This document shows, one piece after another, positions 33,117 through 44,324 of a DNA stretch of 64,000 nucleotides. The notes beneath the pieces are model-generated. The model was not told where the DNA came from. It saw nothing but the letters and a program-made list of their open reading frames with translations, and made no database searches. The position numbers and the translations under genes were made by a program. Location of the stretch: contig JAAALK010000081.1 of NCBI GenBank assembly GCA_019279435.1, positions 55,171,318-55,235,317 of the forward strand, written 5' to 3'. The stretch comes from Zizania palustris. Its lineage: Eukaryota; Streptophyta; Magnoliopsida; Poales; Poaceae. The stretch's first letter is position 1; the number at the start of each line of letters is the position of its first letter.

Positions 33117-34190
33117 GTGCAAAAGTTGCTAGGCAAGAGGAATTATTTGTGTCGCTTTATATCTAACTTGTCCAGCAAGATCGATGATTTTGTCCCCATA
33201 CTCCGGATAAAGAATGAGGCTAAGTTCACTTGGGGGGCAAGTCAGCAAAGCGCCTTTGAGAAAATTAAATACTGCTTATTGTCACCACCCGTGGTAAGAG
33301 CACCAAAAGCCGGAATTTTGTTTTGGATGTACGTTGTCGTAGAAGATAGCGTAATAGGAGTCGTGCTAAATCAGGAGGTGGAAGGAAAAGATTACGTCAT
33401 CACATTCTTGAGCCGCCGCCTGCTGGATGCCGACACAAGGTACATGTTTGTGGAGCGTTTGTGTTTATCACTTTATTATGCATGTACCAAACTACATCAC
33501 TATCTTCTCCCTAGCACATGTATTGTTTCTTGTAAAACCGATGCCATAAAGTACATGTTGCAAAAGCCGATTCTAAGTGGTAGAATCGAAAAGTGGGATT
33601 ATTATTTGATTGAGTACGATCTGGCTTATGAACCTTTAAGAGCCATGAAAGGCCAAATCGTCGCTAACTTTATAGTTGATCACCACATAGATATCAATTA
33701 GAGTAACAATGTTGCTTGAATTAAAGTAGTGTCATGGAAACTTTATTTTGATGGTTCAGTTTGCAGATATGGCCAAGGTATTGGAGTGATTCTCGTATCA
33801 CCTAGTGGCATCCACTTTGAGACCTGGGCCCATTTAGAATTTCCTTCTACCAATAATCAAACCGAATATGAAGCTTTATTGCTAGGACTTGAATTGCTAG
33901 ATTCCATGGGTGTTAAACATATTCATGTGCATGGTGATTCTATGTTAGTAGTGCAACAAGTAGCTAAAAGGGCTCAATGTTTTAATGGCTTGCTAAACAG
34001 TTACTTGGATAAATGTTTAGACATAGTTGCTACTTTTGATGACTTCAAAATCTCTCACATGTTTAGAGAAGCCAATTCAATTGCAAATGATTTAGCTCAA
34101 CAAGCCTCTGGCTATCAAGTCAGGAAAGGAAAATTTTCTGTACGGGAAAATCCAATGCTTGAACTCCCTGGCGAAGCTAGATACTTCAGG
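33117..34190 (+). pseudogene. A2 RNase H domains (first and archaeal-type)
   Basis: The first RNase H covers about 33117-33700 (FVERLCLSLYYACTKLHHYLLP). After a stop at 33701 the second runs 33729-34190 with WKLYFDGSVCRYGQGIGV, NQTEYEALLLGLELL and HVHGDSMLVVQQ. The presence of both matches the Tat lineage. Confidence 0.75.
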
Positions 34191-34560
34191 CGGATGTGAG
34201 GTCCGTCGGGCCCTCCGGACCGAACCCCTTCATCCACCAGGGGGTATTGCGTGTTGGAGCCCTCGTGCCGGAGCCCTTCATCCGCCGAAGGACCCGGCAC
34301 GCCGAAGCCTTCTAGGAGACGAAGGCCTTCGCATGTCGGACGCCTCCGGTGGGGGACTTTGGTCCGATCGGCTCTGCACGGCCAATCCGACCAGCCTTCG
34401 GTAGAAACAGGAAAGGCCCGGGGGGCACTCCGAAATTCACAATTTAGACTCCACTTTAGGAAAAGAGTTAGCAAACCCTCCAGAAATCCAGAAGGATGAT
34501 TGGAGAATTCCAATCATCCAGTAATTAAAAAATCCCGACCAAAGGGTTGATCGGAAAATT
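34191..34560 (+). other. A2 linker between RNase H and integrase
   Basis: Rich in CTTCGG/CCGAAG and CCGGA motifs with no conserved frame. It is the counterpart of the A1 segment that received B1. Confidence 0.55.
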
Positions 34561-35700
34561 CATTGATAAGCGTTTAAATTTGTATTGCTTAACGATGTAT
34601 TGTACTGTCAAACTATTGATGGAGTACTTCTAAAGTGCTTGGATGTCGATCAGTGTAAGATGTCTACGGGAGAAGTTCATGAGGGACTTTGTGGCACTCA
34701 TTACTCGGCCCAAAAAATGAGTTGGATGCTCAAAAGAGCGGGTTTTTACTGGCCGACTATGATTGATGATTGTTTTAAGTATTATAGAGGGTGTGAAGCA
34801 TTTTAAAAGTTTGGTAATATTCAGTTGGCTATTGCGTCGCTACTTAACCCTATTATCAAACCATGGCTGATCCGAGGTTGGGGTTTAGACTTCATCGGCC
34901 AAATTCATCCTCCCTCTTCGAAAGGGCATCGGTTCGTGCTAATGGCGACAGACTACTTCACCAAATGGACTAAAGTCGTGCCTCTCAAGAACATGACTCA
35001 CGATGAGGTAACTTATTTCATCTTGAAGCACATTATATATAGATTCGGTATTCTCCAAACTCTCACTACAGATCAAGGTACTTCATTTATTGCTAAAGAG
35101 GTGAGAGTCTTTACCGAATTTTATGGTATTAAGTTGATAAACTCTTCGCCATACTATACTCAGGCCAATGGACAGGCCGAGTCTAGAAATAAAACTGTGA
35201 TTAAGCTCATTAAAAAGAAAATCGAAGAGTTCCCTAAAAGGTGGCATGAAGTGCTTTCTGAGGCATTATGGGCTTGTAGAGTTGCAAAGCATGGTGCTAC
35301 CAAAGTTGGCCCATATGAATTAGTGTATGGACAAGAAGTCGTTCTACCAGTAGAGGTGGATCTTGGCACTTTAAGGTTTCTTAGGCATGATGGATTTTCG
35401 GTCGATGAATATGAAACTCTTTTGAAACATAATTTGGAAGAAGTGACCGATAAGAGGTTGAGGGCTTTAGAAGCTATAGAGAATGACAAAATAAGAGTAG
35501 CTAGAGCCTACAAAAATAGCGTCAAACCAAAATCGTTTCAAGTTGGTGACATGGTTTGGAAGACGATTTTGCCCTTAGGCACTAAGAGCCCCAAATTTGG
35601 TAAATGGTCGCCTAGTTAGGAAGATCCTTTTAAAGTGGGCTGAAATCACTCCAGGTAATGCATACTTGTTAGAGTCTCTACAAGGAGAGTGATTTCGAAG
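34561..35700 (+). pseudogene. A2 integrase
   Basis: The zinc domain HEGLCGTH...GCEAF at 34676-34805 has lost its last cysteine (Cys to Phe) and is followed by a TAA. The core then runs open for about 264 residues from 34825 with LDFIGQIHPP, TTDQGTSF and ANGQAESRNKT, giving an intact D,D,E triad, and the C-terminal segment KWSPS before a TAG at 35617-35619. The tail continues out of frame. Confidence 0.82.
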
Positions 35701-35827
35701 AGCCTTAAATGGTATGTATTTGAAAAAATACTTCCCAAGTGTGTGGCAAAGCGCTTAAAAGTGTCAGAAGGCCGATATGGAAGGTATCGTCCTTAGCCCA
35801 TTGTGCTTTTAGTTCACTTAGTTCGTT

Positions 35828-35843
35828 AAAAGGAAGGGGCATG
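35828..35843 (+). promoter_or_regulatory. A2 polypurine tract
   Basis: AAAAGGAAGGGGCATG directly precedes TGTTGATAGC of the 3' LTR. Confidence 0.7.
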
Positions 35844-37160
35844 TGTTGATAGCAAAAAATGGCATTAATGGCCAAGATTGTCAAAATATCAATTTTGGTA
35901 ATTTAGGCCGGAAATACACAAGTCCTGGTACAGGTCGAAGACTTATAGTGTTGAAGGCTCATCTTCAAGAGGCATCGGAGGCCTTTTAGCGGCCTGCTGG
36001 CTTCGGCTAGAAGGCCCTTCGGAGGCCTGCTTCACCAAAGCTTCGGCCCAAGGAGTAGGCTTTGGCGGGCCTACCAAAGGCCCACTTCGGGCCAACTTCG
36101 GAGATAGAGTCTGATACAGATTCTGGTTGTCTTTATCCCTAAACTTGATTAGGCTAAATCTTATCAGATTATAATTAGAGATAAGAAGACTAGCCCCTAT
36201 AAATACAGGGGTGAGGCCGGTTCATAGGACCCCCAACAAAAAATCAATCACAAAGCCCTGGCTTTGAACCGTACTTTATTTTTCTTTACTTTTCTGTACA
36301 CCTTCATGGGTTTGCGCTGGAAGCCCTCCGTCGGCCACACCGTAATAGTGGTAAGCCTTGTTGGTTTGCCTATGAATCATCCGTTAATCTACGAAACAGA
36401 TTGCTATCACCTTGTTGGCTCGCTTGTGAACCCTTCGTTAATCTACGTAACAGATTGCTACCTTCGTTTTGTACAATGCAACACTTAGTAATTCAGTCTA
36501 CAGGCCGAATTGGCACTTGATCATAACTTTGCTGCAGGTTTTACGTTCGGAGCACCCTTCACCGAAGGTTTTCGAAGCTAGGAAGCTGGTTTCGGAGGCT
36601 GCCAGAGCACCCTTTGATAAGTCTCTGCTTCGTCCATCCGTGTCGGATTCATCACACTGTTGTCGGTCTGGTCAAGTCCCGTGCACCGGAGCTACTTCGC
36701 ATCAGGGTCGCTTCGCACTGGGGTGACACCAGAACGGACCACACCGCATCGGACTTCATCACACCAGTGCGCTACGTTGGATTTTTTCGTTCGGAGGCAA
36801 TTTCGCGTCGTGATCTGTTTGGAGCCCGTCTTTGGCCAGATCAATCCGAACATTGAAGGCTACCTGCGGTGAACCCTTTGCACCAAACGCCAAAGGCCCC
36901 CTTCGTTGACACTTCGCATGGTATACTCTGTACCAATCTGGCTCTGTTTGGCCGATTGTATTATTTTGTCTATATATTTCGGCTAATTGGATTATTTCTG
37001 TGTGATCTGATTACCTGGTGACTCCACCCCCCTTACCACTATTAAGGGTAGTCGGAACGCGACATCAGTGTTGTGTTACTCTTAGGCTCGTTCTTAAGTA
37101 TCCACACGCTTTTGGATCATCGAACTAACCCAAGTGCGGGGGCACATTTTCGTGTCAACA
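35844..37160 (+). repeat. A2 3' LTR (full length)
   Basis: 1317 bp from TGTTGATAGC to GTGTCAACA. It has a TATA-like CTATAAATAC (about 36197-36206) and two copies of GTTAATCTACG(T/A)AACAGATT at 36383-36455. It serves here as the reference for the A family, since both ends are confirmed by the target duplication. Confidence 0.9.
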
Positions 37161-37165
37161 GTCAT

Positions 37166-37732
37166 ACTGTGTCAGGAGACCTAAAATACCCTATCAAAAG
37201 TTTTGATCCAAGATCGGAAGTTCCGACGTCGGCAAACAGATTAGATCTGTTATGGTTTCAAGATGAGTACGACCCAGGGGCTCTCAGCTCTATATAAAGA
37301 AAGGAGGAGGACGTCTTGGGGCAAGCAATAAGCTTAGATTAGACCTAGCCACCCAAGAGTTCTCTCCTTCCCTTCTTAATCTCAAACGTTGACGTCAAGG
37401 ATCCCCGTCTCTCACGTGCAGTGCTAGCACGCAGCCATAGGAGGTACTCCATCTCTGTACGTGTGGACTCCGTGGAGGCGTTGTTCCAATAGCGACGCTC
37501 GTGAATGTCTACATGCGAACGACTACGTCGTCTTCATCGATCGGATCGGTGAAGGACGGCAAGGACGAAGCGAGGAGAGGCTAGACGCGCTGCTCCAACA
37601 TCTTCTTCCACTGCACCTAGGGTGTTGTGTGCTAGAAGGTACCGATCTATGATCTCACACGCGCATGAGCCTAGGGCCATAGGGTGAAAATTTTGAATTT
37701 GCCAGCTAGCGTAGCTCTCCTATTCCCCAATA
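37166..37732 (+). repeat. C1 3' LTR, right part
   Basis: It continues the GGAAGTTCCGA repeats and has a TATA-like CTCTATATAAAG (about 37287-37298), then GC-rich sequence ending CCCCAATA. A3 gag resumes at 37733. The expected TG...CA end has CCAATA rather than CCAACA, possibly a point change. Confidence 0.65.
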
Positions 37733-40370
37733 GTTCATGGGAATGGGGTCTTTATCCAGCTTCATCTTTGGACAATAATCTATTTTCAATCTTCCTTCCT
37801 CTATGGCTGATTGAACCTGCCGATGAAAAACATTGCAATCATTAGTAGAATGAGAATGTGAGTCATGCCACTTACAGTAAGCGTGTTTTTTCATGTTGTC
37901 GTTGGTCGGAATGATGTGGCACTTAGCTTGGGAAACTTGAGAAGCTGGTTCTTTAACAAAAAATCAAATATCTTGTCACACTTAGTCACATCAAAGGAAT
38001 ATTTGACCTCGCTGGGCTGACTCTTAGTGGTTGTCAGACGTAGTTCAAAGCAAGTGACAGGTTTAAACTTGGTGGACCAAGTCCACTCTACAATATACAT
38101 GTTGGCCGAGTCATCCTCGTTCTCCGATGATTACTCATCGGAGTACTCCATGACGTGTACCTCAGCCTTAGGCTTACTGAATGTCTTGGTGAATTTTTGA
38201 CTTTTGGCTCAGCTTTCTTGAACCAGAGCCTTTTGTAGGACTTGACTAACCTCGAGAAAATCCTGGCCATCTAGATTCTCCTTAAGTTCGGAGTGTAAGT
38301 CATTGAAAGCTAGGTTAGCCAAGTCCCTCTCGGAAATGTTCAGGCTAAAACATTGGTTTCTAGTGTACCTAAAGCGCTTAATGTACTCAGAGACACTCAC
38401 GCTAGCCTTCTGCCTAACCGATGTCAAGTGTGAAAGCCTAAGTTTGGTTTCCCCAGTATAAAAGTAGTCGTGGAACTTCTGCTCTAATTAGGCCCAAGTC
38501 TATACGGAGTTCAGCGGTAACGCTGAAAACCAAGTGAAAGTGGTGCGGGAAAGCGATAGAGAAAATAATCTAAGCTTCAGCACATACGACCCGCTAGCTT
38601 CACCACATTGTGCTAGGAATTGGCCTATGTGCTCTAGGGTGGTTTTACTACCTTCACCGTCGAATTTAGTGAACTCGGGGACCCTAAAATCACGCGGGTA
38701 TGGGATAGTGTTTAAGTGGTCCAAGTACAACTTGTGGTAAACCCTAGCCTAGTCCCGAGGTGTGAAACATATACATTCCCTAAATAGTGTGCGGATTCGC
38801 TCTTCTATGTCGTCTATGCCTCTTGCATGCGTGTGTCTCTCATGCGGGGGCGCGACATGTGGTGGTATCTCGGTGTGTCAGTCGTGTGGCTCCATCTATC
38901 GTGACGGCTCGTGATAAGGGAAGTGCTCGGGCCTATATGGGTGAGTGGGAGCAGGAGGTGCGGGCAGTGCAGGAAAGGGTAGCGTAGGCGCGAGCGGAGG
39001 CGGTGCATAATAGGTGACAGGGGCAGTTGATCGGCCATAGGGCCAGTTTGACCGAAGGTATAATGGCCAGTCGGACCAACCTGATAGCCCATCTGACCGA
39101 CTGTTATCGGCGGCTGAGGCTGGCACATGCCGGTCTGACCGGCCCTTGGCCCAAGTCTATACGGAGTTCAGCGGTAACGCTAAAAACCAAGTGAAAGTGG
39201 TGCCGGAAAGCGATAGAGAAAATAATCTAAGCTTCAACGCATACGACCCACTAGCTTCACCACATTGTGCTAGGAATTGGCCTATGTGCTCTAGGGTGGT
39301 TTTACTACCTTCACCGTTGAATTTAGTGAACTTGGGAACCCTAAAATCGCTCTGGTATGGGATAGTGTCGAAATGGTCCGATTAAGGCTTGTGGTAAACC
39401 CTAGCCTGGTCCCGAGGTGTGAAACTCGTACATTCCCTAAATAGTGCGTGGATTCGCTCTTCTATGTCATCTACGCCTCTTGCCTGCACGCGTCTCTCAT
39501 GCGGGGGCACAACATGTGGTGGTATCTCGGTGTGTCGATCGTGTGGCTCCTCCTATCATGCCGGCTCGTGATAAGGAAAGTGCTCGGGCCTATATGGGTG
39601 AGTGGGAGCAGGAGGTGCGAGCAGTGCAGGAAAGGGTAGCGTAGGCGCGGGCGGAGGCAGTGCACAATAGGTGGTAGGGGCAGTGTGACCGGCCATAGGG
39701 CCAGTTTGACCGAAGGTATAATGGCCGGTCGGACCAGCCTGATAGCTGGTCTGACTGACTATTGTCGGTGGCTTAGGCTGGCACATGTCGGTCTGACCGG
39801 CCCAAGGGTCTGTCTGACCGACAGGGCCGTACGTGGTCTCGTCCATAGATGACAAGACCAGAGATGCGATGGCTTTCCCGGTACTCCCATCGGTTCTACT
39901 TTGTATGTGATGAACAGGAGGTACACTAGCAATCGGGTTTGGAGAAGTGGCCTCAAAAAAGTCGAATCTTCTAAACATCGCCTCTATTCTAGAATCGACC
40001 ACGACCCCTAGACGGTTTGCAAAAGTGGCGCTAACCGCTTGGTATACTTTGGTGGCTATCTTTTGCTCGATGTCTAGGGAGGATAGTGGAGGGTATGATG
40101 GTGTTACCTTGCTTCCAGAGAGGTCTAGGATGTTAATGTCATGCTTGATGAAGCCCGTGTGGGTCTTGGTGAAGCGCCCAAGTATGAGAGCGTGTAGCTC
40201 CTTTGTCTTGGCCTCGATCTCCGCATTGTCCTCCTTAGAGAGATCATCGAGGGAGGGGAGGGTGATGTTCTTGTCATCGATCTCCACGCTCCCCACCATG
40301 TCCACCGAGGTAGAAGATACCATTGACGTAGTCGTGGAAGTCCTACAGTCGCCGATGTAGATGTTCTTGG
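37733..40370 (-). pseudogene. gag: A3 gag, N-terminal part with internal duplication
   Basis: On the minus strand the N-terminal region (VGSVEIDDKNITLPSLDDL..., about 40323-39960) is followed by a Pro-rich section with GPTGHYTFGQTGP repeats. The gag capsid domain is near 38430-38210 (SVRQKASVSVSEYIKRFRYTRNQCFSLNISERDL). A zinc-like segment CKWHDSHSHSTNDC is at about 37865-37825. The last aligns with A1 gag at 18480. A 657-bp part is present twice. Stops and frameshifts are frequent. Confidence 0.78.
38491..39803. repeat. 657-bp tandem duplication in A3 gag
   Basis: Copy 1 is 38491-39147 and copy 2 is 39148-39803. Each begins GGCCCAAGTCTATACGG and ends GGTCTGACCGGCCC, with roughly 95% identity by eye. 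The unit ends share GGCCC, a plausible microhomology. Confidence 0.85.
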
Positions 40371-40378
40371 CATGTGTG

Positions 40379-40396
40379 TCCCCAGCGGAGTCACCA
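40379..40396 (-). promoter_or_regulatory. A3 primer binding site
   Basis: On the minus strand TGGTGACTCCGCTGGGGA starts six bases after the LTR end, differing by one base from the A1 site. Confidence 0.62.
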
Positions 40397-40402
40397 AAAG
40401 TG

Positions 40403-41579
40403 TGTTGACGCTAAAACCCACCGATCAAAGTGCCAACATACTGACGATGATTCGATGATCCAAAAGCATGTGGATACCTAGGGATAACCCTAAGCATAAC
40501 ACGACACTGATATCGCGTTCCGACGACCCTTGATAGTGACAAGAGAGGGTGGAGTAGCCAGGCAATTAGATTACAGAATTATAACCCAATTGACTGAAGT
40601 GTTGAACAAACAATTACACTGGTCAAATCAGGGCCAGTTCAACCGAAGTGTGTAGTGCGGTCAAACCGACCTATAGGGGCCTGTCAAACTAGGGGTTACC
40701 CATCGGTCGAACCGCTCGGGCGAAGAGGGGTGCACCAGAGGCTGACTGTGCATAGTCGGTCAGACTGACCTTGCACCGTCACTCAGACCGGCGCGTGCCG
40801 TCGATGGGATGACGCGGCGTGCCGGCAACGGGGTGACGACCTGGCACAACCTGGTCTGACCGATCGGCTAGCGTCGGTCAGACCGACAGCGCCAGATCAG
40901 AATGCCTGGGGTCGTCGGCGATCATCTTGCGGTTGATGGCTAGCAAGGGTTCTTGGTGAAGAGATGGATGAAAACACTGCAAAAACACAAAAAGATCATA
41001 GGCAATTTGGCCTAGAGATCGAATTACCGATAAAAACTAATAAAACCGATAGAAATCTGTTACGTGGATTAAACGGGTGATTCACGAGCGAATCAACAAG
41101 GCTTACCGTGATTACGACGCGGCGGACGGATGGTTTACAATGCAAACCAACAAAGTTGGACGTTACTTGGCTAATCCTAAGGCAAGGAAGGTAGATTGGA
41201 AAGTAAAAGTGTGATTCAAGGAAATTAGGGTTTGATCTCGTGTTGGATTGAAGATGATCCTTGAATCAGCCTTGCCCCTATATTTATAGGGGTTGGACAT
41301 GACGTGTCTGGGCTTTAATCTACTCAAAAAACAGACCCAGATCGTTAGAATTTGATTAGGGATAAAATTTACCCAAAATCAGCCAATTCAAATCGGACTC
41401 GGGTTGGGCTTGTCTGACCGAGCCCACATGGCCGATCAGATTGGGCCCACATGGTCGGTCAGACCGGGTCTACATGGCCGGTTGGACCGGCCTTTGCCAG
41501 GTTTGGCATATTTTCGGCCCAAAATTACCTAAATTGATATTTTGACAATTTTGACTAATGTCCTTTTTTGCTATCAACA
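40403..41579 (-). repeat. A3 5' LTR
   Basis: On the minus strand it runs from TGTTGATAGCAAAAAAGG (41579) to CGTCAACA (40403), 1177 bp. It has a TATA-like CTATAAATATAGG (about 41279-41291). It is the most diverged A-family LTR here: the CTTCGG-type repeats are replaced by GGTCAGACCGACC-type repeats. Bases beyond 41579 belong to G. Confidence 0.82.
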
Positions 41580-42075
41580 AAAGGTTCGAGCAAATAAAAA
41601 GTGAAGTTTCGTAGAATTTCAAGTGGGAGAACTGATTTATGTCAAATTGCAACCATATGTACAAACCTCAGTAGAACGCCGAGCCAACCACATGTTATCT
41701 TTCAAGTAATTTGGTCCATTGGCCGTACTATCCAAATTCAGATCAATGGTTTATAGGTTATAGCTTCCAAAGAACAGTAATATTTATCCGGTCTTTCATG
41801 TCTCTCAGCTCGAAGCCGCTCATGGCATTTCATCAATGTCTCTCAGCTCGAAGCTGCTCATGCCATTTCATCAACTGTACATGATCAACCATCTTCCAAT
41901 CAAGCTATCAAGGCTCTAGAGAGATTTCTGGACTTTCAGCCAATCAACATAGGGAAGTCCCATGCAATTCAAGTACTTGTGTAATGAGCAGACAACAACA
42001 AAGAGGACACAACCTAGGAAGATCTGGTGGAATTACACATGTAGTTTCCACATACATTGGCTTATGGGTAAGCCA
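41580..42075 (+). pseudogene. G: old Ty3/gypsy integrase tail with chromodomain-like end
   Basis: The plus-strand frame reads FQVGELIYVKLQPYVQTS, FGPLAVLSKF, and NIYPVFHVSQLEAAHG, the usual C-terminus of a chromovirus integrase. It is followed by a chromodomain-like IQVLV**ADNNKEDTT*EDLVEL in which two stops and a TAG replace codons expected to be tryptophan or similar. A 39-bp direct duplication at about 41798-41875 (TGTCTCTCAGCTCGAAG) shifts the frame. The rest of the element must lie beyond A3, outside the window. Confidence 0.7.
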
Positions 42076-42093
42076 GTCCTCAAGGGAGGCGAT

Positions 42094-42631
42094 TGTCACA
42101 CAACCAGAACCGTTGTCGGATAAGTACAAAGGGTGATCCCGATGCACCTGTGGCTAGGAGGAAGCCCAGTGTGCGTTTTGATGGGCCAGAGTGGCCGAGT
42201 AGTGTGTGTTTCTAGCTAGCTTGTGTTGAAGAGGATTATACAAGGGGAATGATAATAGTATGAACTTAAATCGGTTAATATGAAATATAGCGACGGCTTG
42301 ACCTGAGCGAACCAATTCCACATGAGAACATTTCACCGAGAGAGAGAGGGAGATTGCTAACATGTTTTCTCCTCCATATGATGCCCCATAGATAATAAAT
42401 TACTATCATTCCTAACTTCTAATGAGAGATTTCCTAATTCTGTGGAGAAACAGGAACAGGGTTCATTGACATTTCTATTTGACACTGATTTGTAAAAGGC
42501 ATGCTAACGTTGGATGATTCTCTATGCATCACATTGTGATCTCAATCACCGACAGATAGTTCTCCATAAGATAATTTCCATGAAACATCTTAAACTGACT
42601 ACCGAACAACTTAGATGGGGTTTATAGTCCA
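42094..42631 (+). repeat. G: 3' LTR fragment
   Basis: It begins TGTCACACAACC just after a purine-rich CAAGGGAGGCGAT (42081-42093), as in many gypsy elements whose LTRs start TGTCAC. It ends where H is inserted. No other copy is available, so its full extent is unknown. No coding capacity. Confidence 0.5.
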
Positions 42632-42860
42632 TGTTAGTGTGTCGTGTTGTATGTGGGCTCTAGGGGGGTTCGACCAGCCCTTATCCCCCTAGCCGGGTGG
42701 TTATATCTGTTGGCAAGGGGTCTATCTCTATCTCTATCTCTATCTCTATCTCTTATCTCCTAGATTAGATCTATTCAGTTATAGGTAGTTATCCCCTTGC
42801 CTCTATATATATGTACCTGAGCATTGGCTCCTTATCAATAAATCTATTCCCAGCCATACA
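42632..42860 (+). repeat. H 5' LTR with (TCTATC)n microsatellite
   Basis: TGTTAGTGTGTCG...CCATACA. It contains a run of about five CTCTAT repeats (42720-42755) and TATATATATG near 42805. The primer site follows six bases later. The right end is inferred from the primer position, since no second LTR is present. Confidence 0.6.
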
Positions 42861-42866
42861 CTTTTA

Positions 42867-42878
42867 TGGTATCAAGAG
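42867..42878 (+). promoter_or_regulatory. H primer binding site, tRNA-iMet type
   Basis: TGGTATCAAGAG differs by one inserted/changed base from the usual TGGTATCAGAGC of plant copia elements. Confidence 0.6.
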
Positions 42879-42926
42879 ACCGGGACCCCCCTCCCTCTCT
42901 CCCTTCCGTTGCCCCCGCTGATCAGC

Positions 42927-43918
42927 ATGGCCGGCACTCCTCCTACCTCTACCATGGACCCTGCCGAGCTCACACGTCGCGATGACGATGACGAGCCAAG
43001 GCCTCTCGCTGATGCCCGCACTGCTGCCCGTGAGGCAGCCCTAGCTGAAGCCCCAAGGCGTCTCGCCGACACCCGCACGGCTGCCCGTGAGGCCGCCCTA
43101 GCCGAAGCCCAGGCCACCGAGGAAGAAGCGGCTGCTGCATCAACCGATCGCGACGCCGCCCCCGAGCGCATCCGTGCTTCCCTAGCACGAGCAGCCAAAG
43201 CTCAGGCCGACGCCGCTGCCGCGGCTGATCCCATCGCATCTCCTCCAGCGGACGGCCTAGACGTCTCCAACGCCATGGCCCTCCATGAAGCAGTCGCCAT
43301 CCTCAATCTCCATGCTCAGGCGGTCTCCGTCCAGAACGCCCACAGCTTGGTGCCTATCACCCTCGACACAGCCGACAACTACTCGTGATGGCGCGAACAG
43401 TTCCTCCTCTCTGTCTCCACCTCGGCCCTTCCTGACTGGACACAGATGAACGTCATGGTCAAATGTTGGCTCTACAGCACGACCTCTTCTGATCTTGCTG
43501 AGGCCGTAATCGACCACCACGCCACCGCCCGTGAAGCTTGGCTTTCCATCGAGGGGCACTTTCTCGGGAACCAGGAGACCCGCGCCCTACACCTTGATGC
43601 CAAGTTTCGCGCCTTCGCGCAAGGTGATCTCTCCATCACCGAGTACTGCAAGCGTTTCAAGAAGATGGCTGATGATCTCGGTGACCTTGGCAAACACGTG
43701 ACTGACCGTAACTTTGTCCTCAACGTGATTCGCGGGCTCAACGAACGCTACAGGGACATCGGTGTTCATCTCCGGTGCGGGCGCCCCTTTCCCTCTTTCG
43801 CCGCAGTTCACAATGAACTTCTACTCGAGGAGATAAACATGGTACAACACCTGCTGCCCCCACCCCACCGCACTCATCGGTACGGGCTCCTCCGCACCCC
43901 ACCATCCCGCACCAACTG
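42927..43918 (+). pseudogene. gag: H Gag
   Basis: From ATG 42927 (MAGTPPTST) the Ala-rich N-terminus contains a repeated block ADARTAAREAALAEA / ADTRTAAREAALAEA. The gag domain (UBN2-type, typical of copia) follows: ITLDTADNYS*WREQF, with CGA changed to TGA at 43386-43388, then AREAWLSIEGHFLGNQETRALHLDAKFRAF and YCKRFKKMADDLGDL. The frame shifts near 43840 and a zinc knuckle is not recognisable. The Pro-rich stretch 43920-44330 links to the protease. Confidence 0.78.
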
Positions 43919-44324
43919 ATGGCGGCACTCCTCGAACCGACGCCCCCAAGCAGAACAAGAAGAAGAAGCAGAAGGACCGCCGCACCCCTTCAGGTGGCCC
44001 CCTGCCCCTGGCGGCGGCGGCCCCTCTGGCAGCCCCTCCCCCAACCCCGGGACTTGGCCCTCCTTCTACAATATGTGGACCGGGTCCATCCAGATGTGGC
44101 CCAGCCCACGGACACCTCCCCTAGCCCAGCTTCCTCAGGGTCGGATGGGCCCTCAACAACAGCAGGCAATGATCGCGTTCCAGGGGGGCCCAACAAATTC
44201 CGCAGGTGGCTCAACAAATCCCCAATCAGCCGGCCTTTTTTCTGCCCTACGGGACCCCTGTCGGGCCTATGTTGCAGTCATAGCAACCAGCACCGTCGAC
44301 CTAGACCTCCTAGGCACCGCACCA

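Larger units (their letters stand above)
30263..37160 (+). mobile_element. A2: Tat-like Ty3/gypsy element with its 5' LTR end and gag deleted
   Basis: The plus-strand element starts TGTTGATAGC and ends GTGTCAACA, with target duplication GTCAT. The 5' LTR breaks at about 31397 and is fused to the end of gag, so the LTR 3' part, primer site and nearly all gag are missing. Protease, RT, both RNase H domains, integrase, polypurine tract and a full 3' LTR (1317 bp) follow, with numerous stops. Because both outer ends and the duplication are intact, the internal deletion either arose after insertion or was already in a copy mobilised in trans. Confidence 0.88.
25099..37732 (+). mobile_element. C1: Ty1/copia element lacking its 5' LTR, interrupted by A2
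   Basis: Plus-strand internal region (25099-~30012) and a 3' LTR split by A2 (30013-30262 and 37166-37732). The left border falls in A3 gag where ~585 bp of A3 are also lost, so one deletion probably removed the C1 5' LTR with the adjoining gag. The right border (CCCCAATA|GTTCATGGG) returns cleanly to A3 gag. The proteins resemble the TNT1/Tork-like copia type. Many stop codons make it inactive. Confidence 0.8.

Noticed and set aside
41580..42631. Single-copy host DNA between A3 and H
   Set aside because: The first half reads as an integrase tail (FHVSQL, VKLQPY) and the second starts TGTCAC after a purine tract, so it is a gypsy relic; only its far end remains unassigned.
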